Notes: a model not told the origin generated them from the sequence alone. A stretch of DNA of 64,000 nucleotides from Salmonirosea aquatica (GCF_009296315.1 NZ_WHLY01000002.1:558001-622000); one strand, 5' to 3'. Shown: positions 51,639-61,513, numbered from the stretch's first letter. Program-made: numbers and translations.

Positions 51639-52870
51639 GCGCGTTCTTCCCATACTTTGGCAATCTCCACGATCACCTCCACGGCTTTCTCCATATCCTG
51701 CACCGACACCCATTCCAGGCGAGAATGAAAGGCGTGTTCGCCCGCAAAAATATTGGGGCACGGCAAGCCCATGAACGACAGTCGCGAACCATCGGTCCCG
51801 CCCCGGATCGAACGCGGTTCGGCCGCGAGCCCTACCCGGCGCATGGCTTCGATGGCGTTGTCCGTTACCTGAGGGTACTTGTCCAGCACATCCTTCATAT
51901 TGCGATACTGCTCCGTCACGGTCAGTTCGGCTTTGGAATTTGGATAGCGTGTCAGCGCTTTTTCCATGATCTGGCGCAGAATCTCCTCCTTTTGCTTTAA
52001 GCCTACCAGCGTGAAATCCCGGATGATAAAATCCACGGTAGCTTCGTCCTGGCTACCCTGTACGCTCACCGGATGAATAAAGCCCTCCTTATCCTCGGTC
52101 GTTTCGGGCGACAGGGTACCTTGAGGTAGCGACGCTACGATATCGGCTGCAATTTTCAGGGCATTCTCCAGTTTGCCTTTGGCGAAGCCGGGATGGGTAC
52201 TTACCCCCTGAATGCTTATGCGGGCGGCATCCGCCGAGAAGGTTTCGTTTTCGAGGGTACCTACGGTTTCGCCATCCACGGTATAGCCGGAATCGGCAGC
52301 CAGCTTCAGCATGTCCACGTGTTCGGTACCCCGACCTACCTCTTCGTCGGGCGTAAACAGTATCCGGATGGTACCGTGCGGGATTTCGGGATGTTGCAGT
52401 AAATATTCAGTAGCGGCCATGATTTCGGCTACCCCGGCTTTGTTATCGGCCCCCAGCAGCGTGGTACCGCTGGCTGTCACGATATCGTTACCAATCTGTC
52501 CCGCCAGATCGGGATGGTCGGCCAGGCGAATCACCTGCGCAGAATCGTCGGGCAGGACCAGATCTTCACCCTGCCAGTTGGGATGAACAATCGGTTTTAC
52601 GTTTGTACCCGTTACATCGGGAGAAGTATCTACGTGCGAGCAAAAGCAGATCACAGGTACCTGAAGTTTCGGGCTGGTAGCCGGAATGGTGGCATACACA
52701 TAGCCGTATTCGTCCAGGTGAGCGTCCGTGACGCCCATCGTTTGCAACTCCACCAACAGGAGTTTACTCAGATCGCGCTGTTTGTCCGTACTCGGAAAAC
52801 TGGTCGAATGCGGATCGGACTGGGTATCGATTTTGACGTAGCGCAGGAAACGGTCTAGAACAGAAGACAA
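51635..52870 (-). CDS. pepT: Peptidase T (tripeptide aminopeptidase)
   Basis: 411 residues. M20 metallopeptidase landmarks of PepT: FLRYVKIDTQSDPHS, ICFCSHVDTSPDVTG (first zinc His and Asp), GADNKAGVAEIM, FTPDEEVGRGTEH (catalytic Glu pair) and RGGTDGSRLSFMGLPCPNIFAGEHAFHSRLEW at the end with the last His. It removes N-terminal residues from tripeptides in the cytoplasm. At least six GGTACC sites lie in this 1.2-kb gene. Confidence 0.96.
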   Translation of the reverse strand: MSSVLDRFLRYVKIDTQSDPHSTSFPSTDKQRDLSKLLLVELQTMGVTDAHLDEYGYVYATIPATSPKLQVPVICFCSHVDTSPDVTGTNVKPIVHPNWQGEDLVLPDDSAQVIRLADHPDLAGQIGNDIVTASGTTLLGADNKAGVAEIMAATEYLLQHPEIPHGTIRILFTPDEEVGRGTEHVDMLKLAADSGYTVDGETVGTLENETFSADAARISIQGVSTHPGFAKGKLENALKIAADIVASLPQGTLSPETTEDKEGFIHPVSVQGSQDEATVDFIIRDFTLVGLKQKEEILRQIMEKALTRYPNSKAELTVTEQYRNMKDVLDKYPQVTDNAIEAMRRVGLAAEPRSIRGGTDGSRLSFMGLPCPNIFAGEHAFHSRLEWVSVQDMEKAVEVIVEIAKVWEERA

Positions 52871-52926
52871 TCTTAGTGGACAGTTGAGAGTGGAAAGTGG
52901 ACAGGTATTTTCAAGACCATCGGCGG

Positions 52927-53475
52927 TTAGCTTTGGGGCTTCAGGTTACTATCCTCATTCAGGATACTTACCAGATCAGCGGGAGAATAGTGAATATTCT
53001 TTAAAGTTTTGTTGTCGGAGGTACGGTACACAAGGTACCTGCCGCCGTCTTCCTTGAAATGGCAGTTGACGCCTTTGTCCTTATAGTGTTTCATGGTTTC
53101 TTCGGCCTCTTCCAGCGAGTTGCAGGCTTTGGACATATTGGAGCGCTGCACTTCGTTGAACAGATCCACGAATTTTTCACCGAGTCCGAATTCAAGTACT
53201 GCGCCGGATAATACATATTGCAGGTCGCAGAGTGCGTCGGCTACCTCCACAATATCGTTTTGCAGGATCGCCACCTCCAGTTCTTTCAATTCTTCGGCCA
53301 GCAGCGCCACCCGCAGGCGGCTGCGATCCTCGGAGGGAATCATGGGGATTTCCAGCACCGGGTGCTTAAAGGTACGGTGGAACTCGGCCACCTGATTCAA
53401 GCTGTCGAGTTTCTGCATGGCGGGCTCGTCACCAGTGGGCGTATACGCCAGGGGTTTAGGACTTTTTTGTTTCAC
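52927..53475 (-). CDS. MazG-like nucleotide pyrophosphohydrolase with a C-terminal extension
   Basis: 182 residues. The all-alpha NTP pyrophosphatase motif is present: LLAEELKELEVAILQNDIVEVADALCDLQYVLSG (EExxE ... ExxD). The C-terminal part (GVNCHFKEDGGRYLVYRTSDNKTLKNIHYSPADL) is a small beta unit commonly appended in this subfamily. It hydrolyses a nucleoside triphosphate to monophosphate; substrate unknown. Confidence 0.85.
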   Translation of the reverse strand: MKQKSPKPLAYTPTGDEPAMQKLDSLNQVAEFHRTFKHPVLEIPMIPSEDRSRLRVALLAEELKELEVAILQNDIVEVADALCDLQYVLSGAVLEFGLGEKFVDLFNEVQRSNMSKACNSLEEAEETMKHYKDKGVNCHFKEDGGRYLVYRTSDNKTLKNIHYSPADLVSILNEDSNLKPQS

Positions 53476-53648
53476 TTGTTTTTAGTTGAAAGTTAAAAAT
53501 TGAAACGGGGTCACCTGTGCGATAGAAAGTTAGGTTGAATTCGGGCTTTTGGCCTATAGACTCATTTTGTAAATACTTTGTAGCTTAGCCACTTAGGTAC
53601 TCCTGTACTATTTGTACTTTAATCCTTTGTTTCTCCTTAACCCCCTTT

Positions 53649-54215
53649 TCACAAAAAATTCACTTTGAATAATTTTACGGCTATAGCTATCAAAATGATG
53701 CCAAACACCCGCCGCAGGATGTCGGTTCCGGCGTGGCCGAGCTTGCGTTCAATCCAGGCCGAGGACTTCAACACCAGATAGACCAGGATGAGATTGAGCA
53801 CAACACCCACCAGAATATTGGCCAGCTGGTAGGTAGAACGCAGCGAAATAAGGGTGGTCATGGTACCGGCGCCGGCAATGATCGGAAACGCAATGGGCAC
53901 AATGGACGCCGAGGAGGTATCCACATCACCATGCTTGAATATATTCCTTCCCAGGATCATTTCCAAACCCAGCAGGAAGAGAATCAGCGCACCGGCTGCC
54001 GCAAAAGAAGCAACATCCACCCCGAACAAGCTCAGAATCCGCTCGCCCAGAAAGAGAAAGGCGATCATGATGAAGCCCGCCACGAGGGTGGCTTTTTCGG
54101 ATTCGATATGGCCTACTTTCTTGCGTAAGTCCACAATAATGGGTACCGCTCCCACCACATCGATGACAGAAAAAAGTATAAGGGTAACCGAGGCGATTTC
54201 TCGAAAATCGAACAT
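53649..54215 (-). CDS. MarC family membrane protein
   Basis: 188 residues from ATG 54215 (MFDFREIASVTLILFSVIDVVGAVPIIVDL). Six membrane spans with the MarC landmarks SVIDVVGAVPI and SASIVPIAFPIIAGAGTMTTLI. Once thought to mediate multiple antibiotic resistance; the real function is unknown. Single gene. Confidence 0.9.
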   Translation of the reverse strand: MFDFREIASVTLILFSVIDVVGAVPIIVDLRKKVGHIESEKATLVAGFIMIAFLFLGERILSLFGVDVASFAAAGALILFLLGLEMILGRNIFKHGDVDTSSASIVPIAFPIIAGAGTMTTLISLRSTYQLANILVGVVLNLILVYLVLKSSAWIERKLGHAGTDILRRVFGIILIAIAVKLFKVNFL

Positions 54216-54317
54216 GGGAGGGGTACAGTTTGACGATGCGCGCAAAGGTCAGCAAAAGCCCAAACACACCCAAATGTTTTGTCGGAAAGAAAGAGGATAA
54301 GCAAGTACCGTTCCGGA

Positions 54318-55021
54318 TCAGGCCATGAATCCGTTGGGAATGAAATTCAGAAACGAATCGAATACCTTTTTATATTTCTCATTATCAATGGTATAGAGGT
54401 AGGCACCTTTCTTGGAGTACCCCTTTTGCTTCTCGTCCAGTTTGATGAGCAGGCCGGTGGAAAGAATTTTACGGCTGAAATTACGCTTGTCGAACTGGGT
54501 GGCGAAGATGGCCTCATAGAGTTTCTGCAACTGGGGAATGGTGAATTTTTCGGGCAAAAGCTCGAAACCAATCGGGTGTTGGGTGGCCTTATACCGCAGC
54601 CGTTCAATGGCCATATTTACCATAGTACCATGATCAAACAACAGGGTCGGTAATTCGTACATCGAAAACCACTGCGCCTCGTAGGTATGCGAAATGATGT
54701 CGTCGTAATCGGCTACGTTGATGAGAGCGAAGTACCCGATCGAAACCGTGCGTTCGACAGGATCGCGGTAGGGATCACCAAAGACGTAAAGTTGCTCCAG
54801 GTAGATATCGCGCAGACCGGTCAGTTCGTTCAAAATGCGGGCGGAAGCGGCTTCGGGAGCTTCGTTAGGCTGCAGCCAACCTCCCATCAACGACCAGGTG
54901 CCGTCGTATTCTTCCACCCCCGCTTGACCAGCAGTAATTTCAGTTCGTCGCCATCGAAGCCAAATATGATAGAGTCGAGAGCTACCAGGCACTTGGTTTG
55001 GGCCTGGTATTGTTCAAGCAT
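54318..55021 (-). pseudogene. NUDIX hydrolase / NrtR-like regulator with one frameshift
   Basis: The natural start is ATG 55021: MLEQYQAQTKCLVALDSIIFGFDGDELKLLLVKRG in one frame, continuing in the next as VEEYDGTWSLMGGWLQPNEAPEAASARILNELTGL, a slightly altered Nudix box. The C-terminal half (EKFTIPQLQKLYEAIF ... KRNFSRKILSTGLLI) is the winged helix of NrtR-like proteins. The junction is a G run on the minus strand (C at 54917-54921): adding one G restores KRGVEEYDG. An intact protein would be about 234 residues. Such regulators respond to ADP-ribose or NUDIX substrates and control sugar or NAD genes. Confidence 0.85.
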
Positions 55022-55113
55022 ACGGTTGATCACGCGCAGTAGTTAAGTTTCAGGGTTGCTTCTTTGGGTTACGTATCCCTAAAAGCGCCGCTCTCCGCGT
55101 GACCTACTCAAAT

Positions 55114-56172
55114 TCAGGCCGGGTTTTGGGATTCCATGATTTTTTTCAGGCGGCTTAGGTCCGAATCGGTGAGGGCCGGAAAATTCGCAATGCGCAGCGA
55201 GGTGTTTTTCCAGGTACCATACCCCTTTCCCAGCAAAACCCCATTTTCCAGGGCTTTTTCCCGAAGAGCGTTAATCCAACCTTCGGCTCCCCGCAGCGCC
55301 ATGACGGTATGGGAACGCACCGATGGTTTATCGACCAGCACTTCAAAACCCTCGTCATGGAAAAAGGCATACAAATCTTCTGCCCGCTTCACGATTTCAT
55401 CGTCGACTAGTTCGATGGGGGGTACCTGCTGCATCACCCGCCCCAACAGGTAAATCGCCAGCGTATTGGGCGTATAGGGCGTCTGATTTTTTTGAAAATT
55501 GTCCCGTACAAACAGCAGGCTATTGTAGTGATTCCTCTCCCCGATCGCCTTGGCTTTTTCGATGGCCCGCGGCGATACGATGAGCACACCTAACCCCGGC
55601 GGCAGCCCGAAACACTTCTGCACCGAAGCAAACCACACATCTCCCATTTCCCAGGGCAACACTACACCCGCCATCGACGAGGTAGCGTCCACGGCGATCA
55701 GTCCTGCAAAGTTTTTTCGGGTATGTTTCAGAGATTGGTACGAAAGTGCGGTACCGTTGGACGTTTCATTGTGGGTCAGACAAAGTAGTTCGGACTTAGC
55801 AAAATGTTCACTGGCTTCGACATCCAATAGCGTGTTGAATTCGAATTCGTGCCCGAAGGCGGGATGAAGGCGCTGTGCGTACTCAAACCATTTCGCACCA
55901 AAAGCGCCATTGAAAGCATGGAGGCTACTCTTTTCAACCAATGATTGGGAAATAATCTCCCAGCATTCGGTGGCCGATGACGTGAAGTACACCTCGTAGT
56001 CCAGCGGAATGTTGAGTTTCTCATGCAGACCGGCGATGGTCTGCGCCATCATGTCCATGAAGGCCGTCGAGCGATGGTTCATGCTCAGGATGCCCGAGCT
56101 GTAGGCGTCCTGTAGGTACCCCTCCACCTGGGGGTAGAGCTGGGAAGGACCGGGGTAGAATGTCAGGTTCAT
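55114..56172 (-). CDS. Class V aminotransferase, SerC-like
   Basis: 352 residues. Start MNLTFYPGPSQLYPQVEGYL and GILSMNHRSTAFMDMM resemble phosphoserine aminotransferases. PLP-binding region: IAVDATSSMAGVVLPW with the cofactor Asp, and WFASVQKCFGLPPGLGVLI with the Schiff-base Lys. It directly abuts the PHP phosphatase gene (no spacer), so they are co-transcribed. A serine-pathway role is likely but the substrate is not proven. Confidence 0.82.
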   Translation of the reverse strand: MNLTFYPGPSQLYPQVEGYLQDAYSSGILSMNHRSTAFMDMMAQTIAGLHEKLNIPLDYEVYFTSSATECWEIISQSLVEKSSLHAFNGAFGAKWFEYAQRLHPAFGHEFEFNTLLDVEASEHFAKSELLCLTHNETSNGTALSYQSLKHTRKNFAGLIAVDATSSMAGVVLPWEMGDVWFASVQKCFGLPPGLGVLIVSPRAIEKAKAIGERNHYNSLLFVRDNFQKNQTPYTPNTLAIYLLGRVMQQVPPIELVDDEIVKRAEDLYAFFHDEGFEVLVDKPSVRSHTVMALRGAEGWINALREKALENGVLLGKGYGTWKNTSLRIANFPALTDSDLSRLKKIMESQNPA

Positions 56173-57048
56173 TTACAAATATAGACCTTGTTCGTCAAAG
56201 GCAACATCCTGCCATTGGCCCTGGGTGAGAATGCGGAAAGTTCTGAAGCCCAGATCGCTGAGCTGCCGGTAGGTAGGTAACAGTTCGGCGGTGATTTCCG
56301 AGGGCGCATGGCTGTCGGAATTGACCATGATCGGGATGTGGCGCTGGCGGGCTTTCTGCAAAATCGACAGCGAAGGGTAGGTGGTCAGGTTTTTCTTGTA
56401 CACACCGCGCGTGTTCACCTCCAGCACGCAGCCCGATGCGGCAATGGCATCCAGCGTTTGGTCGATCTCCGCCTGGTACCAGGGTACCTCCTCGTCATAC
56501 AGGCTGTTGCCGATGTTGTGGATTTTGATTTTATCCAAATGTCCCACGATATGGGGCGGATCGCGCTCGATCATTTGGCGGATGCACCCATAGTACAAGC
56601 GGATGACTTTCTGAATATCGCCGCCATGCACCTCCACCAATCCGCGCATGAATTTCTCGGAGGAACCGTCGATTTCCCACGGCGCGCCGATTTCGTTCCG
56701 GTCGAGGTAATGAACCGAACCCACGGTATAATCCAGTTTCGGCGCATAGGTGGATGGTCCGCCGTACTTAGACGCATCCTCCGAAGGCAGATAATCCACT
56801 TCCAGCCCCACGTAGAGTTCGAGCCGATCGGCATATTCTGCCTGCAAAGCGCGCGTTTCGGACAGGTAGGCTTCCAACTTTTCCACCTTCATACTCCACG
56901 CATTGTCAAAATATACCGGCCCGTGCGACGAAAAACCCAACACCCGCACGCCCTGTGCGAGCGCTGCCTCCACCTGCGCTCGGGGTGGTTCGACACCGTC
57001 GCAGTAGTGACTGTGGCTGTGGTAGTTGGTCAGAAAGTGTTGCTTCAT
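56173..57048 (-). CDS. PHP-family histidinol-phosphatase-like protein
   Basis: 291 residues. Metal-binding PHP motifs: TNYHSHSHYCDG, VLGFSSHGP, LEVDYLP, HIVGHLDKIKI and VNSDSHAPSEI. This is the HisJ/HisK type. Histidine biosynthesis genes are not in the window, so it may supply histidinol-phosphatase activity from outside a his operon. Next to aroQ and the SerC-like gene, giving a small amino-acid-synthesis cluster. Confidence 0.85.
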   Translation of the reverse strand: MKQHFLTNYHSHSHYCDGVEPPRAQVEAALAQGVRVLGFSSHGPVYFDNAWSMKVEKLEAYLSETRALQAEYADRLELYVGLEVDYLPSEDASKYGGPSTYAPKLDYTVGSVHYLDRNEIGAPWEIDGSSEKFMRGLVEVHGGDIQKVIRLYYGCIRQMIERDPPHIVGHLDKIKIHNIGNSLYDEEVPWYQAEIDQTLDAIAASGCVLEVNTRGVYKKNLTTYPSLSILQKARQRHIPIMVNSDSHAPSEITAELLPTYRQLSDLGFRTFRILTQGQWQDVAFDEQGLYL

Positions 57049-57061
57049 AGGATATGTTTTA

Positions 57062-57508
57062 TTACACCACTACGGGGGGCTTCACGGTCAGATCCAGCAG
57101 GTACCTTACGGCCAGTTCGTAGCCTTTCAGGCCCAGGCCGCAGATCATACCCTCGCAGCGGCTGGTCAGATAGCTGTGGTGCCTGAAACTTTCGCGCTTG
57201 TGAATGTTGGAAATATGCACTTCCACAGCGGGCATGGGTACGGCGGACAGCGCATCGGCGAGTGCCACCGAGGTATGGGTATAGGCGCCGGCATTGATCA
57301 CCAGGCCATTAAATTCAAACCCTACCTTGTGAATTTTATCCAGCAGAGCTCCTTCGTGATTGGATTGAAAGTAGTGCAATTCCACCTCTGTGAATGTTTT
57401 TTGCAGGTATTCAAAATAATCCTCGAAGGATCGACTCCCGTAGATGCCGGGTTCGCGCTTGCCCAACAAATTCAAATTCGGGCCGTTCAGGATCAGGATT
57501 TTTTTCAT
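57062..57508 (-). CDS. aroQ: 3-dehydroquinate dehydratase, type II
   Basis: 148 residues from ATG 57508 (MKKILILNGPNLNLLGKREP), the natural start of the family. Catalytic motifs: NLLGKREPGIYG with the Tyr, FQSNHEGALLDKIH, VINAGAYTHTSVAL and VEVHISNIHKRESFRHHSYL with the His. It dehydrates 3-dehydroquinate in the shikimate pathway. First gene of a minus-strand run with the PHP and aminotransferase genes; divergent from xerD. Confidence 0.96.
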   Translation of the reverse strand: MKKILILNGPNLNLLGKREPGIYGSRSFEDYFEYLQKTFTEVELHYFQSNHEGALLDKIHKVGFEFNGLVINAGAYTHTSVALADALSAVPMPAVEVHISNIHKRESFRHHSYLTSRCEGMICGLGLKGYELAVRYLLDLTVKPPVVV

Positions 57509-57612
57509 GAGATGCGTCGATTGAGTATTCCTTTCCTTATGTTCGCTCAATAAAAAATTATTCAGCATAAAAAAAGGCTAATTGCTAACCGCCATCAGCC
57601 ATCAGCCCTACT

Positions 57613-58509
57613 ATGTGGCAAAGCTACATCAAACATTTCAAAAACTACCTCCGCCTCGAACGCTCACTGTCGGGCCATTCAGTGGATGCCTACGTGCACG
57701 ATGCCGACAAGCTCCGTGAGTACGCCGAACTGCACGGACTGGCCTCCTCGCCGGCCGATATCACGGAAGAGCACCTGCTGGGTTTTCTGCGCTACCTGAC
57801 CGAACTGGGCCTTTCGGCCCACACGCAGGCCCGGTTCCTGTCGGGAATCAAGGCTTTTTTCAAGTACCTTTTATTGGAAAACGTCATTCGGGAAGATCCT
57901 TCCGAACTGGTCGAGTCGCCCCGCTTGCCCCGCAAACTACCCGATGTGCTTTCCTACCCCGAAATCGAACGCATGCTGGAGGCCATCGACCACTCCACGC
58001 CCGAAGGTACCCGCAACCGGGCCATGCTGGAAGTACTGTACAGCTGTGGCCTGCGCGTTTCGGAACTCACCTCGCTGCAATTGACTAACTGTTATTTCGA
58101 TATCGGGTTTATCCGCGTGCTGGGAAAAGGCGACAAGGTACGGCTGGTACCCATCGGAAAGGACGCGATCAGGTACACGGAAATCTACCTGAATACGATC
58201 CGGAATCAATTGGATGTGAAGAAAGAAAGCGAAGATATCGTGTTCCTGAACAAGCGGGGCGGCCAACTTTCGCGCGTGATGGTTTTCCTGATTATCAAAG
58301 CGGTAGCTGAGGAGGCAGGCATTACCAAAAATGTCAGCCCGCACACGTTCCGGCATTCCTTCGCGACTCATCTGATCGAGGGCGGGGCCAGCCTTCGGGC
58401 CGTGCAGGAGATGCTCGGCCACGAGTCTATCATTACTACGGAAATCTACACCCACCTCGACCGCGACTACCTGCGGCAGGTCATTACGGAGTTCCATCCC
58501 CGGGGGTAG
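57613..58509 (+). CDS. xerD: Tyrosine recombinase XerD
   Basis: 298 residues. N-terminal SAM-like domain ([30 protein letters not shown]), Arg148 in [33 protein letters not shown] with Tyr279, the same number as in E. coli XerD. It resolves chromosome dimers at dif together with XerC. Housekeeping, not part of the element. Confidence 0.94.
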   Translation: MWQSYIKHFKNYLRLERSLSGHSVDAYVHDADKLREYAELHGLASSPADITEEHLLGFLRYLTELGLSAHTQARFLSGIKAFFKYLLLENVIREDPSELVESPRLPRKLPDVLSYPEIERMLEAIDHSTPEGTRNRAMLEVLYSCGLRVSELTSLQLTNCYFDIGFIRVLGKGDKVRLVPIGKDAIRYTEIYLNTIRNQLDVKKESEDIVFLNKRGGQLSRVMVFLIIKAVAEEAGITKNVSPHTFRHSFATHLIEGGASLRAVQEMLGHESIITTEIYTHLDRDYLRQVITEFHPRG

Positions 58510-58650
58510 GCTTTCCGGTTGCAAAAAAAATTTTGCTTTTTTTTCGACTTCAGCAATCCAAACATGCGTCGTATACGTATCTTAGGTTGTTGACCGCTTA
58601 AAAACGGTTCAATAACATTAGTAATAACTTAGAGGGGACGGTAGTGCTTA

Positions 58651-58684
58651 GACCTGCTTCAATGCTGAGGCAGGTCTTTTTTTT
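58651..58684 (+). terminator. Intrinsic terminator, perhaps of a small RNA behind xerD
   Basis: GACCTGCTTCA (58651-58661) pairs with TGAGGCAGGTC (58666-58676), one G-T pair, then eight T. It lies 140 bases after the xerD stop. The stretch between holds a further stem (TTGACCG / CGGTTCAA, about 58590-58613) and no open frame. Either a long 3' UTR or a short RNA of about 100 bases. Confidence 0.75.
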
Positions 58685-58695
58685 ATCCTTCCGGC

Positions 58696-59229
58696 TCACT
58701 CTTCTACTCCCTTACCACCCGAAAAATGGTGGCTTTTCTCCTTGAAAAGTACATTAAAAGAAGTCAGTGAACCGTAGCAACGCGTGATGTACTGCTGGAT
58801 GTTCACTTTCTCTTCGTCATCCAGATTGCTGGCGTTTACGCGCTGTTTAAGTACCCGCAGGCGGTCACGCAGCATCACAATCTTGTGGAAAAAGGTTTCG
58901 ATGGGCCATTCTTTTTCCTGCATTCCTGCAACTCCGGGTTTCAAAATCATCTTTCCTTTCTGCCATTTCTGCCCCAAGGGTACCAGTTCAGTCACGTCAG
59001 CCCACCGTTTCAGGATTTTGCTCAGCGCGATTTCCACGTCCAGCATACTGACCTGATTTCCGTCCGGCTCAATGGCTTCCAATACTTCTAGCTCGGTTTC
59101 GTAGGGCGTCTCTTCCATGCCGTAGTTCACGTAGGTGATAAGGTACCCCCTTGTTTTCTGATTGAGCACTACCCCAACCCCGTAGTCAGGATGGCGGACC
59201 CGCGAGCCAATTCCCAGCAATTGCGTCAT
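58696..59229 (-). CDS. Conserved hypothetical protein with tudor-like N-terminus
   Basis: 177 residues. The N-terminal part (IGSRVRHPDYGVGVVLNQKTRGYLITYVNYGMEE) looks like the small barrel found at the C-terminus of UvrD/PcrA and in CarD, a polymerase- or nucleic-acid-contact module. The rest is helical (IALSKILKRWADVTELVPLGQKWQKGKMILKPG ... FFHKIVMLRDRLRVLKQRVN). Common in Cytophagales as a stand-alone gene, function unknown. Confidence 0.7.
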   Translation of the reverse strand: MTQLLGIGSRVRHPDYGVGVVLNQKTRGYLITYVNYGMEETPYETELEVLEAIEPDGNQVSMLDVEIALSKILKRWADVTELVPLGQKWQKGKMILKPGVAGMQEKEWPIETFFHKIVMLRDRLRVLKQRVNASNLDDEEKVNIQQYITRCYGSLTSFNVLFKEKSHHFSGGKGVEE

Positions 59230-59330
59230 GTTCTTTCGGTTTTAATCTTCAATATGATTACCTTTTCCCAAGCGGAATTTTCAATTATCATACCATGATC
59301 TCATTTTACCTCACATAGCCCCACTCTTTT

Positions 59331-60491
59331 ATGGATTGTCAGAAACACCGTTTCAACCTACCCGCTGGTGTCCACTACCTCAACTGTGCCTCGCGCGGGC
59401 CATTCAGCCGGGCGGTGGAAGCCGCCGGCATTGAGGCTATCGGGAATACCACGAGTCAGATCCACCACCTTACCGCCACAGATTTCTTTGAGCCTGCCTG
59501 GGAGGTACGCCGGCTATTTGCAAATCTTATCCAGGCTTCCGATCCCGAACGTGTTGCGCTGGTACCTTCGGTATCGTACGCCATGAGCATTGTAGCCCGC
59601 AACTTACCCCACAAGGCCGGTTTCGCCCGGGGACAAAAAATCATTTTGCTGGAAGGGGAATTCCCCAGCGATGTATACGCCTGGGAGCGGGTAGCCGCCG
59701 AACAGGGTTTGACTCTACAGACCGTTCCGATGCCTTTGCACCACGAAACCGGCAAAGTCTGGAACAAAACCATCCTCACCGCCATCGACTCCCAAACCGC
59801 CATGATCGTATGTCCGCACGTGCACTGGATGTATGGATTTATTTTCGACCTGCCCGCTATTTCAGTTAGGGCGAAAGAGGTGGGCGCGTGGCTCATTGTG
59901 GACGGTACCCAATCCGTGGGGGCTTTCCCTTTTGACTTTGGGAAGATACAGCCCGATGTATTGGTTTGCGCAGGATACAAGTGGCTGATGGGTCCCTATT
60001 CCTTGGGATTGGCTTATTTCAATGAAACATTCGACGACGGCATTCCCCTTGAGGAAACCTGGATGGCCCGGCAGGAAAGCCACCACTTTCATACACTCAC
60101 CGACTATCAGGCCACCTACCGCCCTAAAGCCTACCGATACAATGTGGGCGAGCACTCTCATTTCATCCAGCTGCCCATACTGAAGGCAGCACTTGAACAG
60201 GTGCTGGCGTGGGGTCCTGAAAACATACAAGCCTATTGCCGTGAACTGCTGAAGGACGCTATACCTGTTTTGCAACATGCGGGCTACCACCTAGAGCCCG
60301 AACCGTACCGGGCCCACCATCTGGTAGGGGTGCGGCTACCGGTGGGCCAGGATGTAGCAGGCATCCAAAAGATGCTGTCAGACAACCGAGTCCTCGTTTC
60401 GGCGCGGGGACAGGGCTTGCGTGTATCGCCGCAGGTCTACAATACCCCAGAAGACGTGGAGGCCCTGGTCGATGCGCTGGCGAAAGGATAA
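59331..60491 (+). CDS. Class V aminotransferase / cysteine-desulfurase-like enzyme
   Basis: 386 residues. HYLNCASRGPFSRAVEAAG at the start, RVALVPSVSYAMSIVARNL, LIVDGTQSVGAFPFDF with the cofactor Asp, and VCAGYKWLMGPYSLGLAYF with the PLP-binding Lys. No Cys-containing catalytic loop of true desulfurases is evident, so selenocysteine-lyase-like or isopenicillin-epimerase-like chemistry is possible. Monocistronic. Confidence 0.85.
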   Translation: MDCQKHRFNLPAGVHYLNCASRGPFSRAVEAAGIEAIGNTTSQIHHLTATDFFEPAWEVRRLFANLIQASDPERVALVPSVSYAMSIVARNLPHKAGFARGQKIILLEGEFPSDVYAWERVAAEQGLTLQTVPMPLHHETGKVWNKTILTAIDSQTAMIVCPHVHWMYGFIFDLPAISVRAKEVGAWLIVDGTQSVGAFPFDFGKIQPDVLVCAGYKWLMGPYSLGLAYFNETFDDGIPLEETWMARQESHHFHTLTDYQATYRPKAYRYNVGEHSHFIQLPILKAALEQVLAWGPENIQAYCRELLKDAIPVLQHAGYHLEPEPYRAHHLVGVRLPVGQDVAGIQKMLSDNRVLVSARGQGLRVSPQVYNTPEDVEALVDALAKG

Positions 60492-60496
60492 GAGAT

Positions 60497-60730
60497 TTAA
60501 TCCTGGTGATAGGTGGTGTCGGGCAGCAGGGAGTCCAGTACCACGGAGTCGCTCAGAGGCAGGGCGCCGGGAGCTACTGCGCCAGGAATGGCGTCAGTGC
60601 CGGTACCCTTGGTGCGGTTCCAGGGAGCAGTGGTGCGGCTCGCCATATCGATGACCAGGAAGATAATGATGAGCAGAAATATAATGAAGACTACAATGAA
60701 AGTTTTCCGGTTCTTGTTCGGCTCCGACAT
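60497..60730 (-). CDS. Small single-span membrane protein
   Basis: 77 residues: basic MSEPNKNRKT, one very hydrophobic span (FIVVFIIFLLIIIFLVIDM), then a Pro/Ser/Thr-rich outer tail (GAVAPGALPLSDSVVLDSLLPDTTYHQD). No family. Convergent with the aminotransferase gene, 5 bases apart. Confidence 0.6.
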   Translation of the reverse strand: MSEPNKNRKTFIVVFIIFLLIIIFLVIDMASRTTAPWNRTKGTGTDAIPGAVAPGALPLSDSVVLDSLLPDTTYHQD

Positions 60731-60805
60731 GGGAATGCGTTATCTTTTTTGCAGATCTATTGCTTATTCAACTACTAAAACTTATACCTACCCGAACTTC
60801 TCGTT

Positions 60806-61312
60806 TCACCCCCGGTCTTTCAGGGATTGGGGAGTCAGGTAGTTTTTCAAGGTACCTGACTTGGCTGAAATTTCGGCCCAGGTGAGGTCCTCAAACTCCA
60901 CGGTCACCATGCTGCATTTTTCCATTGAGCCCACATCAGCATGCGTCAGATACTCGGCAAAGTAGTTGATATCGGGATTGTGTCCGCACACGAGCAGCGT
61001 GGCCACTGTTTCGGGCGTAGCATTGACCACCGCCAGATAGGCCTGCGGGCCGCCGCTGTACAGTTTGTCGACCGCTTCGATCTGATCTACCTCGTACTTC
61101 AGCTGCTCGGCGATGATCTTGGCGGTTTGGTAGGTGCGGGCGGCACTGCTGGTCCTGATACTGTCTACGGCCACGCCCTCGGCTTTGAGGAAGTGACCCA
61201 GCCGGGCCGAATCCATTATACCCGACCCGAGAAGCTCCCGGTCGAAGTCCTTGAACATTTTGGATTGGTCTTCGGCTTTGGCGTGGCGGACAAGAAGTAG
61301 CGTTTTCTTCAT
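60806..61312 (-). CDS. sixA: Phosphohistidine phosphatase SixA
   Basis: 168 residues. LLLVRHAKAEDQSKMFKDFDREL has the catalytic RHA; SIRTSSAARTYQTAKIIAEQL, and LLVCGHNPDINYFAEYL with the second His. SixA removes phosphate from His in phosphotransfer proteins of two-component systems; also seen acting on PTS proteins. Divergent from sppA. Confidence 0.9.
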   Translation of the reverse strand: MKKTLLLVRHAKAEDQSKMFKDFDRELLGSGIMDSARLGHFLKAEGVAVDSIRTSSAARTYQTAKIIAEQLKYEVDQIEAVDKLYSGGPQAYLAVVNATPETVATLLVCGHNPDINYFAEYLTHADVGSMEKCSMVTVEFEDLTWAEISAKSGTLKNYLTPQSLKDRG

Positions 61313-61457
61313 GGGGTGATTTTAATTTTTCACAAAAATAGAACAAATCGGCAAGGGTAATGTTACGCATAAAAATTTATACCCATACATTTGACCGCTC
61401 GTCAGGGCATATCCGCCATTAGCAATTTTAGTCGCCTCAACCGGCACTTTAAATCAT

Positions 61458-61465
61458 TAAATTTG
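61458..61465 (+). promoter_or_regulatory. Possible -7 element of sppA
   Basis: TAAATTTG matches TAnnTTTG, 49 bases before the sppA ATG. No TTG at 17-23 bases upstream, so support is partial. Confidence 0.4.
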
Positions 61466-61513
61466 TTGAATTCATCGGATTGAAGGATTATCAATTAACA
61501 CGTTATATTTCTT

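Noticed and set aside
56308-57186. 292-codon plus-strand frame opposite the PHP phosphatase gene
   Set aside because: Shadow of a gene with all PHP metal-binding motifs.
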